This document shows positions 53,306-62,275 of a stretch of DNA of 64,000 nt, one piece after another; position 1 is the stretch's first letter, and each line of letters opens with the position of its first letter. The notes below the pieces were generated by a model. That model searched no databases. It saw nothing but the letters and a program-made list of their open reading frames with translations, and was not told the DNA's origin. A program made the position numbers and the translations under genes. Source of the stretch: Candidatus Tepidiaquacellales bacterium UBA2330 (GTDB lineage: Bacteria; Bacteroidota; Ignavibacteria; Tepidaquicellales; Tepidaquicellaceae); contig DDUU01000051.1 in NCBI GenBank assembly GCA_002344965.1, positions 204,725-268,724 of the forward strand, in the 5' to 3' direction.

Positions 53306-54691
53306 ATGAAGCCGGTTTTAAAAATTTTCAAGCCTGACAGACTCTCAACTTTTCTATTCTATCTTAGTGTTCTCACATTCTTCATCGCATTCGGCTTTGC
53401 GCATAATCCGGGAGGCGGGTGGCGAGAGCAGTTTTTGCCTGATCTCAACGGCGGAAGCATAGTTGATATTACTTTTACTGATTCATTAACAGGATATGCT
53501 GTGACATCTGCCGGTATGGAGTTGAAGAGTCACATTATTAAAACAAGTAACGGCGGTGAAAACTGGTTAATAATAAAATCAGATTCTGCAAACGGACCTT
53601 ATACAAAGTGTAAATTCTTTAATGCAGAGACAGGATATGCATCCATGCTGGACGATAAATTATACAAAACAACTGACGGTGGAAATACATGGATGCAGAC
53701 AAATAATCCTAACTCTTTTACAGGCTACCAAGACATTTCCGTTCTGTCGGAAAATGAAGTTTGGATGTGTTTTGACAGTCCCTTTACAGGAGGTGTATAC
53801 AGGAGCACTGACGGCGGCATTAGCTGGGAGAATAAATATCCTCCGCAGTTAAGCAACGGACCTGACAGGATTTATATGATAAATTCAAGAATCGGATTTA
53901 TTAGTAACGGAGAAAATTCCCAATCTTATTTAAAAAAAACTACTGATGCAGGTAATAGTTGGTTTGAAATACCTAATGGTTTTGGATGGATAGAAATGAA
54001 TTTCAAAGATTCATTGAATGGTTGGCGTGTTTTATTTAGTGTAAATAATGTTCAAAAGACAACTAATGGAGGTTTAAATTGGGAAACTATTCTAAATGCT
54101 CAGCTTGGAAATCCCAATATTGGAGTATTAAATTTTGATGTTATTAATGATTCGATTATTTGGGGAGTATATCATGATAGCTATATAATATTTCCTAATA
54201 ATTCAATAAGATGGGTAATTTTTAAAACTACGAATAACGGATTGACCTGGGGATATCAATTGCCGGATACATCTATAAATTCTTTATATAGTTTAATTGA
54301 TTTTTCAGATTCACAACATGGATGGTCTTACAGCAGTACTGTAAACGGTGCATATACAGATAAGAGCGGCGATTCGGTTACGTATCCATTGACATCTGTT
54401 TTCAATAATAATACAATAATGCCCATTGAAATTAAACTTTATCAAAATTATCCGAATCCATTTAATCCGGAGACTAAAATAAAATACATGATCCCGAAAA
54501 GCGGTTTGGTAAACTTAAATGTGTATGATATCTCGGGCAAGAAAATCAAAGAGCTTGTAAATCAGAGACAAGCAGCCGGCGAGTATGAAGTAGTGTTTAG
54601 TGCTGTGGATTTACCGAGCGGAGTATATTTTTACTCTCTATATACAGATGACAGATTCACCGAAACAAGAAAAATGATACTAATCAGATAA
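53306..54691 (+). CDS. Secreted YCF48/BNR-repeat protein with T9SS sorting domain
   Basis: This is a 461-residue protein. The N-terminus has a hydrophobic export signal (LSTFLFYLSVLTFFIAFGFAH). Residues ~45-360 carry degenerate YCF48/BNR units (IIKTSNGGENWLIIKS, KLYKTTDGGNTWMQTN, VYRSTDGGISWENK). The C-terminus is a T9SS sorting domain (LYQNYPNPFNPETKIKY ... LPSGVYFYSLYTDD ... KMILIR). Probably a surface beta-propeller. It stands between the reprolysin-like gene and the decayed T9SS gene at 54805. Confidence 0.88.
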   Translation: MKPVLKIFKPDRLSTFLFYLSVLTFFIAFGFAHNPGGGWREQFLPDLNGGSIVDITFTDSLTGYAVTSAGMELKSHIIKTSNGGENWLIIKSDSANGPYTKCKFFNAETGYASMLDDKLYKTTDGGNTWMQTNNPNSFTGYQDISVLSENEVWMCFDSPFTGGVYRSTDGGISWENKYPPQLSNGPDRIYMINSRIGFISNGENSQSYLKKTTDAGNSWFEIPNGFGWIEMNFKDSLNGWRVLFSVNNVQKTTNGGLNWETILNAQLGNPNIGVLNFDVINDSIIWGVYHDSYIIFPNNSIRWVIFKTTNNGLTWGYQLPDTSINSLYSLIDFSDSQHGWSYSSTVNGAYTDKSGDSVTYPLTSVFNNNTIMPIEIKLYQNYPNPFNPETKIKYMIPKSGLVNLNVYDISGKKIKELVNQRQAAGEYEVVFSAVDLPSGVYFYSLYTDDRFTETRKMILIR

Positions 54692-54792
54692 TTTTATAAA
54701 AATCAAAGCGGAGGTAGAACAAAATTAAAAATTAATCAACAAACGAAAGGAGAATAGAAATTTTTATTAATTAAAACTCCGCATACGCGGAA

Positions 54793-54798
54793 AAGGAG
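54793..54798 (+). promoter_or_regulatory. Strong Shine-Dalgarno sequence
   Basis: AAGGAG lies six bases before the ATG at 54805. Most genes in this window have no such site, so this is an exception worth noting; a second AAAGGAG occurs at about 54746-54752. Confidence 0.6.
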
Positions 54799-54804
54799 AA
54801 AGTT

Positions 54805-56398
54805 ATGAAAGCAAAGATTTTAGTTTCGTTGCTGCTGATTACGGCAGCGGCAGTTTATTCATTTACAAGATCTGAAAATAATTCAGCGGTAAAGCTTATT
54901 TCATCTGAAGATCCGCCTCAGACAGATTTTATTTTAGGTGCAATGAGCAATGTGTTTGACAATACGATGTATAATTATCTTTCTGATTCTTTGAATTTTA
55001 ACATGTGGCATTTATACGCGGGTCCTGTCGCAAATTACGGATGGACATATAATGACGGTACAAGAATTCCTGCGGATACCCTTGGAGCGGATACAAATAG
55101 TTACGGGCCTCTCATAAAATACAGGATCACTCAAAACAGCCAGAACGATCTAATGACATTGATGACAAGACCTGTTATTACATATTTTTCCTACGGCCAG
55201 AGATCGGATTATCAGATGGAGGAAAGCACTAAAGTTGATCCTTATTATTTTTTTTATACATACAAATACAGCAAGGTAAATAATCCATTTGTAACGGATA
55301 TAGAGGATAACTCTCAATATGGAAATGGAGAATATGTGAAGAGATGTATTTATGACAGAGATTCACCCGGCAGCAACGCCGGATTGATAGTTAGCGGATT
55401 GAAAGGAAATAAAGAACAGGCAAATACGTTTTGGGATGTCCCTTACCTGGGAGATGCAAATAATGACTGGTATATAATGCCGAGGATAAGAATAGATTCG
55501 GTATTTGCCAATGATCCGTTAAACCAGGAAAAAGAGGTTTGCAAAATTATAATTACAAACTGGGACGGGGATTCTTTAACGCAAATTTTAAAGGTGAAGA
55601 ATTTTAAACCAAATATTGGAAGTATTTATAATGGAGATTACTTAGAAGAATATTTCCATTATTTAAATGACTCAATATTGAATTTAATCATCCCCGCATC
55701 AAACTGGTTCAATCCGAATCAAACAGATCCGTTCGGAAACAACGACGGTCAGATAGATTTTAAAGTTTACTGGTATGCAAAGTGTGATATGTGGATAGAC
55801 AGGATAAGGGTAGAAAATGAACCGGCAAGGAGATTAATGACAAAGCCGGACGAAAATCCATATCTGATAAAACAACTAGAATATGAAATCAAAGGAATTG
55901 CTTTATTAATGAGACAATCTTTATATTCAAACTATCAGCCGTATAAATTTTATATAGAGGAATTTGAGATGAATCATCTTCCCTCGATAGGATATGTAAA
56001 TAAGATGATACGAGACCTGACAAATGACAGTATGAGCCTGATGGTAAATTATAACTATGATCTTGTAAAAGCTTTTATACCTGACTCAGACTTGATCGGT
56101 CACAGTGATTCGCCTGAAAAAAATAATTCCAACTGAATACAGTCTTTCATAAAATTATCCAAACCCATTTAACCCAACCACCAAAATAAACTTCAGCCTT
56201 CCCGAAGACGGAAAAGTTAAAGTTATTATTTATGATATTCTAGGAAGAGAAGTTAAGAGACTTATTAACAGTGAATTCAGATCAGCAGGAAGATATACTG
56301 TAGAATTCAATGGTGCGGGATTACCGAGCGGAGTATATTTTTATAAGCTTGTAGCCGGTAAGTTTTTTCAGACGAAGCGAATGGTGTTAATAAAATAA
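54805..56398 (+). pseudogene. Secreted protein, unknown, with frameshifted and interrupted T9SS sorting domain
   Basis: The intact frame (54805-56136) gives 443 residues with a signal peptide (ILVSLLLITAAAVYSF) and a beta-rich body without a recognised family (DFILGAMSNVFDNTMYN, WDVPYLGDANNDWYIMP). It stops at TGA 56136. Directly after, in the +1 frame, 56102-56398 reads IPTEYSLS-stop-NYPNPFNPTTKINF and continues to SGVYFYKLVAGKFF and MVLIK-stop. So the sorting domain was lost through two lesions: a shift in the A-run near 56117-56123 and a C-to-T change making CAA into TAA at 56150. The main body may still be made but would not be sorted by T9SS. Confidence 0.8.
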
Positions 56399-56537
56399 TT
56401 TCACCTATATTTAAAAATTATTAAAGCCCGGACAACGGGCTTTTTTTTTGAATGAATTTTATTTTCTTAAGTATCTAAAATAACATTTTGAATGAAATTT
56501 AATTAAATTAATTTTAGAAAAATTAAATAATAATGAT
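56399..56537. other. Intergenic region with terminator
   Basis: This short stretch follows the decayed sorting domain and contains the terminator at 56424-56449. The rest is AT-rich leader of the YpfJ-like gene. No gene was seen. Confidence 0.6.
56424..56449 (+). terminator. Rho-independent terminator
   Basis: A 7 bp stem AAGCCCG / CGGGCTT with a GACAA loop is followed by a run of T. It closes the transcript of the decayed T9SS gene. Confidence 0.85.
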
Positions 56538-57389
56538 ATGGAATGGAAAGGCCGTGATCAAAGTTCAAACGTAGATGACCGGAGGAGGAGCACCGGAAAG
56601 ACTGTCGGTGGTCTGGGCTGTCTCGGTACAATAGTAATGTTACTGTTAGTATGGATGCTCGGCGGGGATCCGCTTCAGTTTCTGCAGCAGGTTGGGACGC
56701 AGTCACCTCAGACACAGCAGACTCATCAGCCGTCTGCAGCCGAAGATGAGCTTGCACAGTTCGTCTCCGTAGTTCTCAAAGATACGGAAGACGTATGGAG
56801 TAAATTATTCAGGGAAAATTACGGCAGGGAATATATAAAGCCGACTCTAGTAATGTTTACCGGATCCACTCAGTCAGGCTGCGGATTTGCAAGCTCGCAG
56901 ACGGGACCATTCTATTGTCCGGCGGATAATAAGTTATATATTGATCTTAGTTTTTATCAGGATCTGAAAAATAAATTCAAAGCGCCGGGAGATTTTGCAA
57001 TGGCTTATGTAATTGCCCACGAAGTCGGACATCACGTTCAGAATCTATTGGGAATTCACGAACAGGTTCAGAGTCAGAGAAGAAGATTATCAGAAGCACA
57101 GAATAATCAGATGAGTGTAAGAGTCGAGCTGCAGGCGGATTTTCTTGCGGGTGTCTGGGCACACCACGCGCAAAAAATGAAAAGCATTCTGGAGCCCGGA
57201 GATATTGAGGAAGCATTGAATGCCGCTAACTCGATCGGCGATGACCGCCTGCAGAGACAGTCGCAGGGACACGTAACTCCTGATTCATTTACTCACGGTA
57301 CTTCGGCACAGAGAATGAAATGGTTTAAAAAAGGTTTTGACACGGGTGATGTAACGCAGGGTAATACTTTCAATACAGGAGATTTATAA
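56538..57389 (+). CDS. YpfJ-like neutral zinc metallopeptidase
   Basis: This is a 283-residue protein of the putative neutral zinc metallopeptidase family (YpfJ/KPN_02809). The N-terminus is MEWKGRDQSSNVDDRR, as in the family, followed by one membrane helix (LGCLGTIVMLLLVWMLGG). A Gln/Thr-rich linker precedes the catalytic domain. CGFASSQTGPFYCPADNKLYIDLSFY and the zinc motif HEVGHH (161-166) are conserved, and QADFLAGVWAHHA supplies the distal ligand. Membrane-anchored; role unknown. Confidence 0.93.
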   Translation: MEWKGRDQSSNVDDRRRSTGKTVGGLGCLGTIVMLLLVWMLGGDPLQFLQQVGTQSPQTQQTHQPSAAEDELAQFVSVVLKDTEDVWSKLFRENYGREYIKPTLVMFTGSTQSGCGFASSQTGPFYCPADNKLYIDLSFYQDLKNKFKAPGDFAMAYVIAHEVGHHVQNLLGIHEQVQSQRRRLSEAQNNQMSVRVELQADFLAGVWAHHAQKMKSILEPGDIEEALNAANSIGDDRLQRQSQGHVTPDSFTHGTSAQRMKWFKKGFDTGDVTQGNTFNTGDL

Positions 57390-57427
57390 TTTTATAAATA
57401 AAAGTATCATAAAAATTAATTTTATTA

Positions 57428-58183
57428 ATGAACCAAAATATGAAAACCATTTTTTTGTTTTTACTATTATCAGTTGCTTTTAAATTTTCATCAGCGCAGC
57501 CGATGAATATTACATATAAAAACATTGACCGGAAAAATGAAGAGCTTAACAGCATTTTAAACGTAACATATCCGCAAATCGATTTCGGTCCGGATGCGCT
57601 TATGGGAGCGAGAGGAATTGCATCAGATATTAACAACGCTCTTGATGCAGTCGTGCAGAGTTATATAAATAGTTTTGAATCCAATCTGAAAGATTTAAAA
57701 TTAAGATTAGATGATTCGAAACAAAGTTCATTAAAAGTATCATCAGAAGCCGGTATTTCAGGCGGTTCACTGCTTTCCGTAAAGTTTACTATATTTTCGG
57801 ATATTCCGGGGATGGCGCATCCTGTAACAAACGATTCATCATTCAATTACAGTATAGTATCGACAGGGATTTTAAAGTTAAGAGATCTATTCAGTCCGGA
57901 TTCCGAATTTCTAAAATTTTTATCGGCGTATTCACAAAAGGAGCTTGAAGCAAAAGCTTATTCTGAAGGCAATGAAAATATATTTGATATGATAAGATCC
58001 GGAACATTGCCGGAAGAAAAAAATTTTACGGTATGGAATATAAAAAATGACAGTCTGATAATTACATTCAATCCTTCTCAGTCAGCTCCGTATTATTTCG
58101 GCGTGCAGAGTGTGCCGGTACCGCTGAGCGCAATGCTGAATCTGATTGACAAAAGCGGACCGCTTGAATTTATGTTCAGATAA
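57428..58183 (+). CDS. Exported DUF3298/RsiV-like protein
   Basis: This is a 251-residue protein with a signal peptide (IFLFLLLSVAFKFSSAQ). Residues 30-140 resemble DUF4163 (VTYPQIDF, ISGGSLLSVKFTIFSDIPGMAHP). The C-terminal half resembles DUF3298 (FSPDSEFLKFLSAYSQKEL, FTVWNIKNDSLIITFNPSQSAPYYFG), as in RsiV anti-sigma factor and related secreted proteins. Here there is no sigma-binding N-terminus, so it is likely a periplasmic or secreted member. It is 38 bases after the YpfJ gene, probably co-transcribed. Confidence 0.85.
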   Translation: MNQNMKTIFLFLLLSVAFKFSSAQPMNITYKNIDRKNEELNSILNVTYPQIDFGPDALMGARGIASDINNALDAVVQSYINSFESNLKDLKLRLDDSKQSSLKVSSEAGISGGSLLSVKFTIFSDIPGMAHPVTNDSSFNYSIVSTGILKLRDLFSPDSEFLKFLSAYSQKELEAKAYSEGNENIFDMIRSGTLPEEKNFTVWNIKNDSLIITFNPSQSAPYYFGVQSVPVPLSAMLNLIDKSGPLEFMFR

Positions 58184-58239
58184 GATTATTTACGTTTAGT
58201 TAGATTCAGACAGGATTAGAATATTGTATGCATATTTTG

Positions 58240-59118
58240 CTAATGCCATCCGTGATTACTTTTTACATCATCTCCTCTTGAGTGTATTGATATCGACATA
58301 ATCCCGCCTGCAGATACAAGTAATATTCCGGCTGCTGTTATAAGATCCGGCGTGTTATTAAAAAGTATTAAATTGAAAACCACGGTAAACGCTACAGTCG
58401 AGAAATTTAACGGCGCAAGCTTTACCGCTTCTTCAAGTTTATATGCATACTGCAGCAGATAGAGATATAACATAAAACAAATACCTGATGACATTCCGTA
58501 AATCAATTCTATATATGTAGGTTTTACATCATTTGTTAATGCAAACGGAAGTGACAGTATTACTGAAATTAATGAATAGTAAAATAAAATTGATTCAAAT
58601 GTTTCAGTGCGCGTAAGTTCTTTCATAGCTACATATCCTATTGCAAGTAAAATCCCTGAAGCAACGCCGTATAATTCACCCATCTGCAGCAGCTCTCCCG
58701 TGACTGGATGTATGATGAGAATTATCCCTATGAATCCTGTTATAATGCCGGGCCAGATCCTTGACTCGATTTTTTTTCTAAGCCAGATATAGGATACTAT
58801 TGGAATGAAAATAGGAGTAGAGTTCAGAAGCAATGTTGCATCTACTATGTTAGACTTCCTTATGCAGATTATGAAAGAAGTGAAAGCTAAAATGCCTGAG
58901 AAACTTCTAACAAAATGCAGTCTGAAATGTTTGGTTTTTATTCTTTCAAATTTCTGAAATGATGTTTTTACCGTTATGAAAATCAGAGAGGTTGAAAACT
59001 GTATAAGCACTACCCATTCCGTCGGTAATCCGTCTTCTGTAACCAGTTTAACGAATACACTCTGAAGCGCGAGAAAAAAAAATCCCGCAAGTGCCGGTAT
59101 TACTGCTCTTGTGTTGAT
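58240..59118 (-). CDS. EamA-family (DMT) transporter; start uncertain
   Basis: This is a 10-helix drug/metabolite exporter with two EamA repeats (PIVSYIWLRKKIESRIWPG; GILLVSAGGIMS). From the first ordinary start, GTG at 59010, it has only 256 residues and lacks the first helix. Reading upstream in frame as far as 59124 gives AVIPALAGFFFLALQSVFVKLV and then TEDGLPTEWVVLIQF, exactly the missing N-terminal helix and the family's linker. No ATG, GTG or TTG exists in that stretch before the stop at 59127. A rare start (ATC at 59118 or ATA at 59100) or a recent mutation is implied. I extend the call to 59118 on that basis. Confidence 0.75.
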   Translation of the reverse strand: MNTRAVIPALAGFFFLALQSVFVKLVTEDGLPTEWVVLIQFSTSLIFITVKTSFQKFERIKTKHFRLHFVRSFSGILAFTSFIICIRKSNIVDATLLLNSTPIFIPIVSYIWLRKKIESRIWPGIITGFIGIILIIHPVTGELLQMGELYGVASGILLAIGYVAMKELTRTETFESILFYYSLISVILSLPFALTNDVKPTYIELIYGMSSGICFMLYLYLLQYAYKLEEAVKLAPLNFSTVAFTVVFNLILFNNTPDLITAAGILLVSAGGIMSISIHSRGDDVKSNHGWH

Positions 59119-59141
59119 TGTGAATTAAGTAAAATAAATTT

Positions 59142-59696
59142 TTATTTAACGAATTTATACATCAGCACGCTGTCTATATATTCACCATTTGAAAGTTTCA
59201 TATCTTTCGGACAGTTTCCTTCGACCAGGAATCCGCATTTCTCATACAGCTTTTGCGCGCGGATGTTTGTAGAAAATACATTCAAAGTTACTTTCTCAAT
59301 TACCGGCTCTTCTTCAGCCCACTGCAGCAGCGTATCAATAAGTTTTAAACCGATACCGGAATCCCTGTATTCCTTTGAAATGAAAACAGTAAATGATCCG
59401 CTGTGCTTTGTCCTTTTCAAAAATCCGTTTACGAAGTCCAGCTCACCCGCCACCTTTCCGTCTGATTCGGCAATAATATACATTGAGCCGGGGTTTGAAG
59501 TATTGTGTAAAATTTCATCAATTGTCTTTTCCGTTGTATAATTAGCTTCATCAGGTTCTCTGAGCATATACATTCCTTCAGCAATAATTTCCCTTTTCAT
59601 AAAATTGATCTGCTCTGCGTCTTCCTGTTTCGCATTTCTTATCAGTATCTTTCTGCCTTTTCTGTCTGTAAATTCAAAACTTTTTATTTCTGACAT
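59142..59696 (-). CDS. GNAT-family N-acetyltransferase
   Basis: This is a 184-residue GNAT enzyme. The acetyl-CoA loop is in ISKEYRDSGIGLKLIDTLLQW (R-D-S-G-I-G), preceded by AGELDFVNGFLKRTKHSGSF and followed by VTLNVFSTNIRAQKLYEKCGF. The N-terminus ILIRNAKQEDAEQINFMKREI is typical. Acceptor unknown. It overlaps the upstream HAD gene's stop by one base (ATAA) at 59696, so it is translationally coupled, and the EamA gene begins 23 bases downstream. Confidence 0.88.
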   Translation of the reverse strand: MSEIKSFEFTDRKGRKILIRNAKQEDAEQINFMKREIIAEGMYMLREPDEANYTTEKTIDEILHNTSNPGSMYIIAESDGKVAGELDFVNGFLKRTKHSGSFTVFISKEYRDSGIGLKLIDTLLQWAEEEPVIEKVTLNVFSTNIRAQKLYEKCGFLVEGNCPKDMKLSNGEYIDSVLMYKFVK

Positions 59697-60364
59697 TATC
59701 TTATTCTTTCTTCTATATAGTTTAATATCTTTTTTATTTCCGAAGATGAGAAACTTTTCACGATAATATCAGAGTGATCTATTTTTTGCTCGCCGGAATT
59801 TGAATTTCTGAATCCGATGCAATGCATCCCAGCAGATTTGGCTGCTGTCACTCCGTTTGATGAATCTTCAATTACAAAACAATCTTTTGGATGTGTATTA
59901 AAAAATTCAGCAGCTCTCAGAAAAATGTCGGGAGACGGCTTTCCGTTTTCTACTTCTTCACCGCTTATAACAAATTCAAAATGTCCTGTCAGTTTAAGCT
60001 TGTCAAGCACTAACCGGATATTTGCGGCGGGTGAAGAAGATGCCACGCTTAGTTTAAATCCTTTAGCGGAAAAAATATTTATTAATTCACTAATACCTTC
60101 TATCGGTTCAGAAATTTGATCCGAGCTCAGAGTTTTATACATTCTGTCCTTTTCAGAATTCATTAACTCACTGACGCTTTCATTCAGATCATAATTACTT
60201 TTTATGCTGCTCCACATTTTCTGTGATGACATACCGACATATCCGTTATATTCTGTTTCATCCATATTAATGCCGAGCTCAGAGAAATAATCCATATTCA
60301 TTATTTTATATAATGGCTCTGAGTCTACAAGCACTCCGTCCATGTCGAATATAATTACTTTGAT
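59696..60364 (-). CDS. HAD-family phosphatase (beta-phosphoglucomutase-like); start uncertain
   Basis: This is a HAD hydrolase of the CbbY/beta-phosphoglucomutase group. Motifs: FDMDGVLVDSEPLY (motif I), LSVASSSPAANIRLVL (motif II), GEEVENGKPSPDIF with the conserved Lys (motif III), and DCFVIEDSSNGVTAAKSAGM (motif IV). The first ATG, at 60343, begins inside motif I after the nucleophile Asp. Reading upstream gives IKVIIF before DMDGV, the normal family start, but no ATG, GTG or TTG exists there. An ATC (60364) or ATT (60382) start is implied. I extend to 60364. Its end couples to the GNAT gene. Confidence 0.8.
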   Translation of the reverse strand: MKVIIFDMDGVLVDSEPLYKIMNMDYFSELGINMDETEYNGYVGMSSQKMWSSIKSNYDLNESVSELMNSEKDRMYKTLSSDQISEPIEGISELINIFSAKGFKLSVASSSPAANIRLVLDKLKLTGHFEFVISGEEVENGKPSPDIFLRAAEFFNTHPKDCFVIEDSSNGVTAAKSAGMHCIGFRNSNSGEQKIDHSDIIVKSFSSSEIKKILNYIEERIR

Positions 60365-60399
60365 ATTATTAACGGAATAAATTTTTGAATTAAATTGAA

Positions 60400-62148
60400 T
60401 TAACGACTGTACTTTTTATCGGATGCATATTCGACAAATATTTTGTTTCCCTTTATCTGATTATCATTCATTACTTTTACAACCTTGTTGGAATATTTTC
60501 CATCTACATTTACAAAACTGTATTTATCAAATATTGATATCTCACCTACTGCCGTTCCGGGAATTCCTGTCTCGCCCGCTATAGCTCCTAGTATATCTTT
60601 AGGTTTTATGCCGGCGCTCTTGCCGATATTTATGAATATTCTTTTTGACCCGGTACTGTTTCTGTCTGAACCGCTTCTGTCACTTTTTCTGTCTGATTTT
60701 CTGTCGCCCCTTTTATCTCCTCTTTTATCATCACGTCTTCCTCTTCCTTCGTCTCTTTTTCTGTCCCTGCCGTATGATTTTTTTCTGCTCTGTCTGTCAT
60801 CATCATCATATCCGCTGTATGATCTTTCGGGTATTACAGGCGCCTCAGTTTCAGCAGTTTTACCTATAACTAATTTGAGCAGTGCTGATGCAATATCTTC
60901 AAGCGAATGTTCCTCACTAAGAAGTTTCTGAATCACGATATCATGAAGATTCAGTTTCTTGTCCGTCTTTATAATATTTGAAATTTCATCCTGAAGGACT
61001 TTCGTTCTTACTTCCTCTACATCTTTTTCGGTCGGGACATTAAGTTTATTAATCGGCGTCTTCGTATATTTCTCTATGTCTTTTAATTTTCTGAAATCCT
61101 TTCCCTTTACAAATGTAAACGCGCGGCCTTCCCGTCCGGCTCTTGCAGTTCTGCCGATCCTGTGAACATAATACTCCTCATCCTGAGGCATATCATAATT
61201 TACAACTGCATCAATTTCATCCACGTCAATTCCCCGTGCTGCAACATCAGTAGCTACAAGTATGTCAAGCGTTCTGTTTCTGAATTTTGACATAACCCTG
61301 TCACGCATCATCTGCTTCATATCACCGTGAAGTCCTTCAGCCGGATATCCTCTCGCCTGCAGATGCGACACAAGATCATCCACCATTCTCTTGGTGTTAC
61401 AAAATACAAGCGTCAGCTCGGGATCGTATATGTCCACTAATCTTGTAAGCACTTCAAGCTTCCCGACTGATTTAATGTCGAGATAATATTGTTTCACTTT
61501 AGGAACGGTCAGCTCTTTATGAATTACCTTTATATGAACGGGATCATTCAGATATTTTTTTGACAATTGTACTATAGCCGGCGGAATGGTCGCGGAAAAA
61601 AACACTGTCTGTCTTTCTTTTGCAGAAGACTTAATAATGCTCTCGATATCATCCCTGAATCCCATATCAAGCATCTCGTCCGCTTCATCTAGTACAATAT
61701 ATATTACATCTGACAGATTTATTGTTCCCCTTTCAATATGATCCAGCAGTCTGCCCGGCGTTGCAATAATTATCTGAACCCCGGATTTCAGAGCTTTGAA
61801 CTGTCTGTCAATAGACTGTCCTCCGTATACAGGAATAACCTTTATGTTTTTTTTATATTTTAAAAGTTCGCTGAACTCTTCAGCAACCTGAATCGCCAGT
61901 TCTCTTGTAGGACACAGGACAACCGCCTGAATTTTTTTAGAATCCGGCTCAATGTTTTCAATTATAGGAATTGCAAATGAGGCAGTCTTACCCGTTCCTG
62001 TCTGCGCCTGTCCAAGCACATCCCTTCCTTGCATAATGACGGGAATTGACTGTGTCTGTATCGGTGTTGCTTCTTCAAATCCCATATCTTTTACTGCTTT
62101 CTGAATTTCTACGGATAAATCCAGGTCTTCAAATTTTGCGGTATGCAT
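60400..62148 (-). CDS. DEAD-box ATP-dependent RNA helicase with DbpA-like RNA-binding domain
   Basis: This is a 582-residue helicase. Helicase core 1-370: Q motif TPIQTQ, Walker A AQTGTGKT (48-55), TPGRLLDHI, DEAD box VLDEADEMLDMGF, SATIPP, and motif VI YVHRIGRTARAGR. After a linker, residues ~455-500 are an Arg/Asp/Lys-rich disordered tract (KRDEGRGRRDDKRGDKRGDR). A DbpA RNA-binding domain ends the protein (RIFINIGKSAGIKPKDIL ... VNVDGKYSNKVVKVM). CsdA/DeaD-like enzymes act in ribosome assembly and cold adaptation. Confidence 0.93.
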   Translation of the reverse strand: MHTAKFEDLDLSVEIQKAVKDMGFEEATPIQTQSIPVIMQGRDVLGQAQTGTGKTASFAIPIIENIEPDSKKIQAVVLCPTRELAIQVAEEFSELLKYKKNIKVIPVYGGQSIDRQFKALKSGVQIIIATPGRLLDHIERGTINLSDVIYIVLDEADEMLDMGFRDDIESIIKSSAKERQTVFFSATIPPAIVQLSKKYLNDPVHIKVIHKELTVPKVKQYYLDIKSVGKLEVLTRLVDIYDPELTLVFCNTKRMVDDLVSHLQARGYPAEGLHGDMKQMMRDRVMSKFRNRTLDILVATDVAARGIDVDEIDAVVNYDMPQDEEYYVHRIGRTARAGREGRAFTFVKGKDFRKLKDIEKYTKTPINKLNVPTEKDVEEVRTKVLQDEISNIIKTDKKLNLHDIVIQKLLSEEHSLEDIASALLKLVIGKTAETEAPVIPERSYSGYDDDDRQSRKKSYGRDRKRDEGRGRRDDKRGDKRGDRKSDRKSDRSGSDRNSTGSKRIFINIGKSAGIKPKDILGAIAGETGIPGTAVGEISIFDKYSFVNVDGKYSNKVVKVMNDNQIKGNKIFVEYASDKKYSR

Positions 62149-62275
62149 TTATTGTGTTTAATTTTTTAATAACTCAGATGTTAATGAGCGTGAATATTTG
62201 AAATGATAACCGGATCTTTCCTAAACTGCAGAAATTCCGCCGTAATATATTCTGTATAATAGATAAATTAATTTC

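Noticed and set aside
54778..54791. Small hairpin TCCGC-ATAC-GCGGA before the Shine-Dalgarno at 54793
   Set aside because: Only a 5 bp stem and one copy; resemblance to the GCGGAAT repeats is too slight to claim a relation or a regulatory role.
60485..60931. Plus-strand frame opposite the helicase tail
   Set aside because: Its Ser/Leu/Pro composition mirrors the Arg/Asp-rich tract of the helicase on the other strand.
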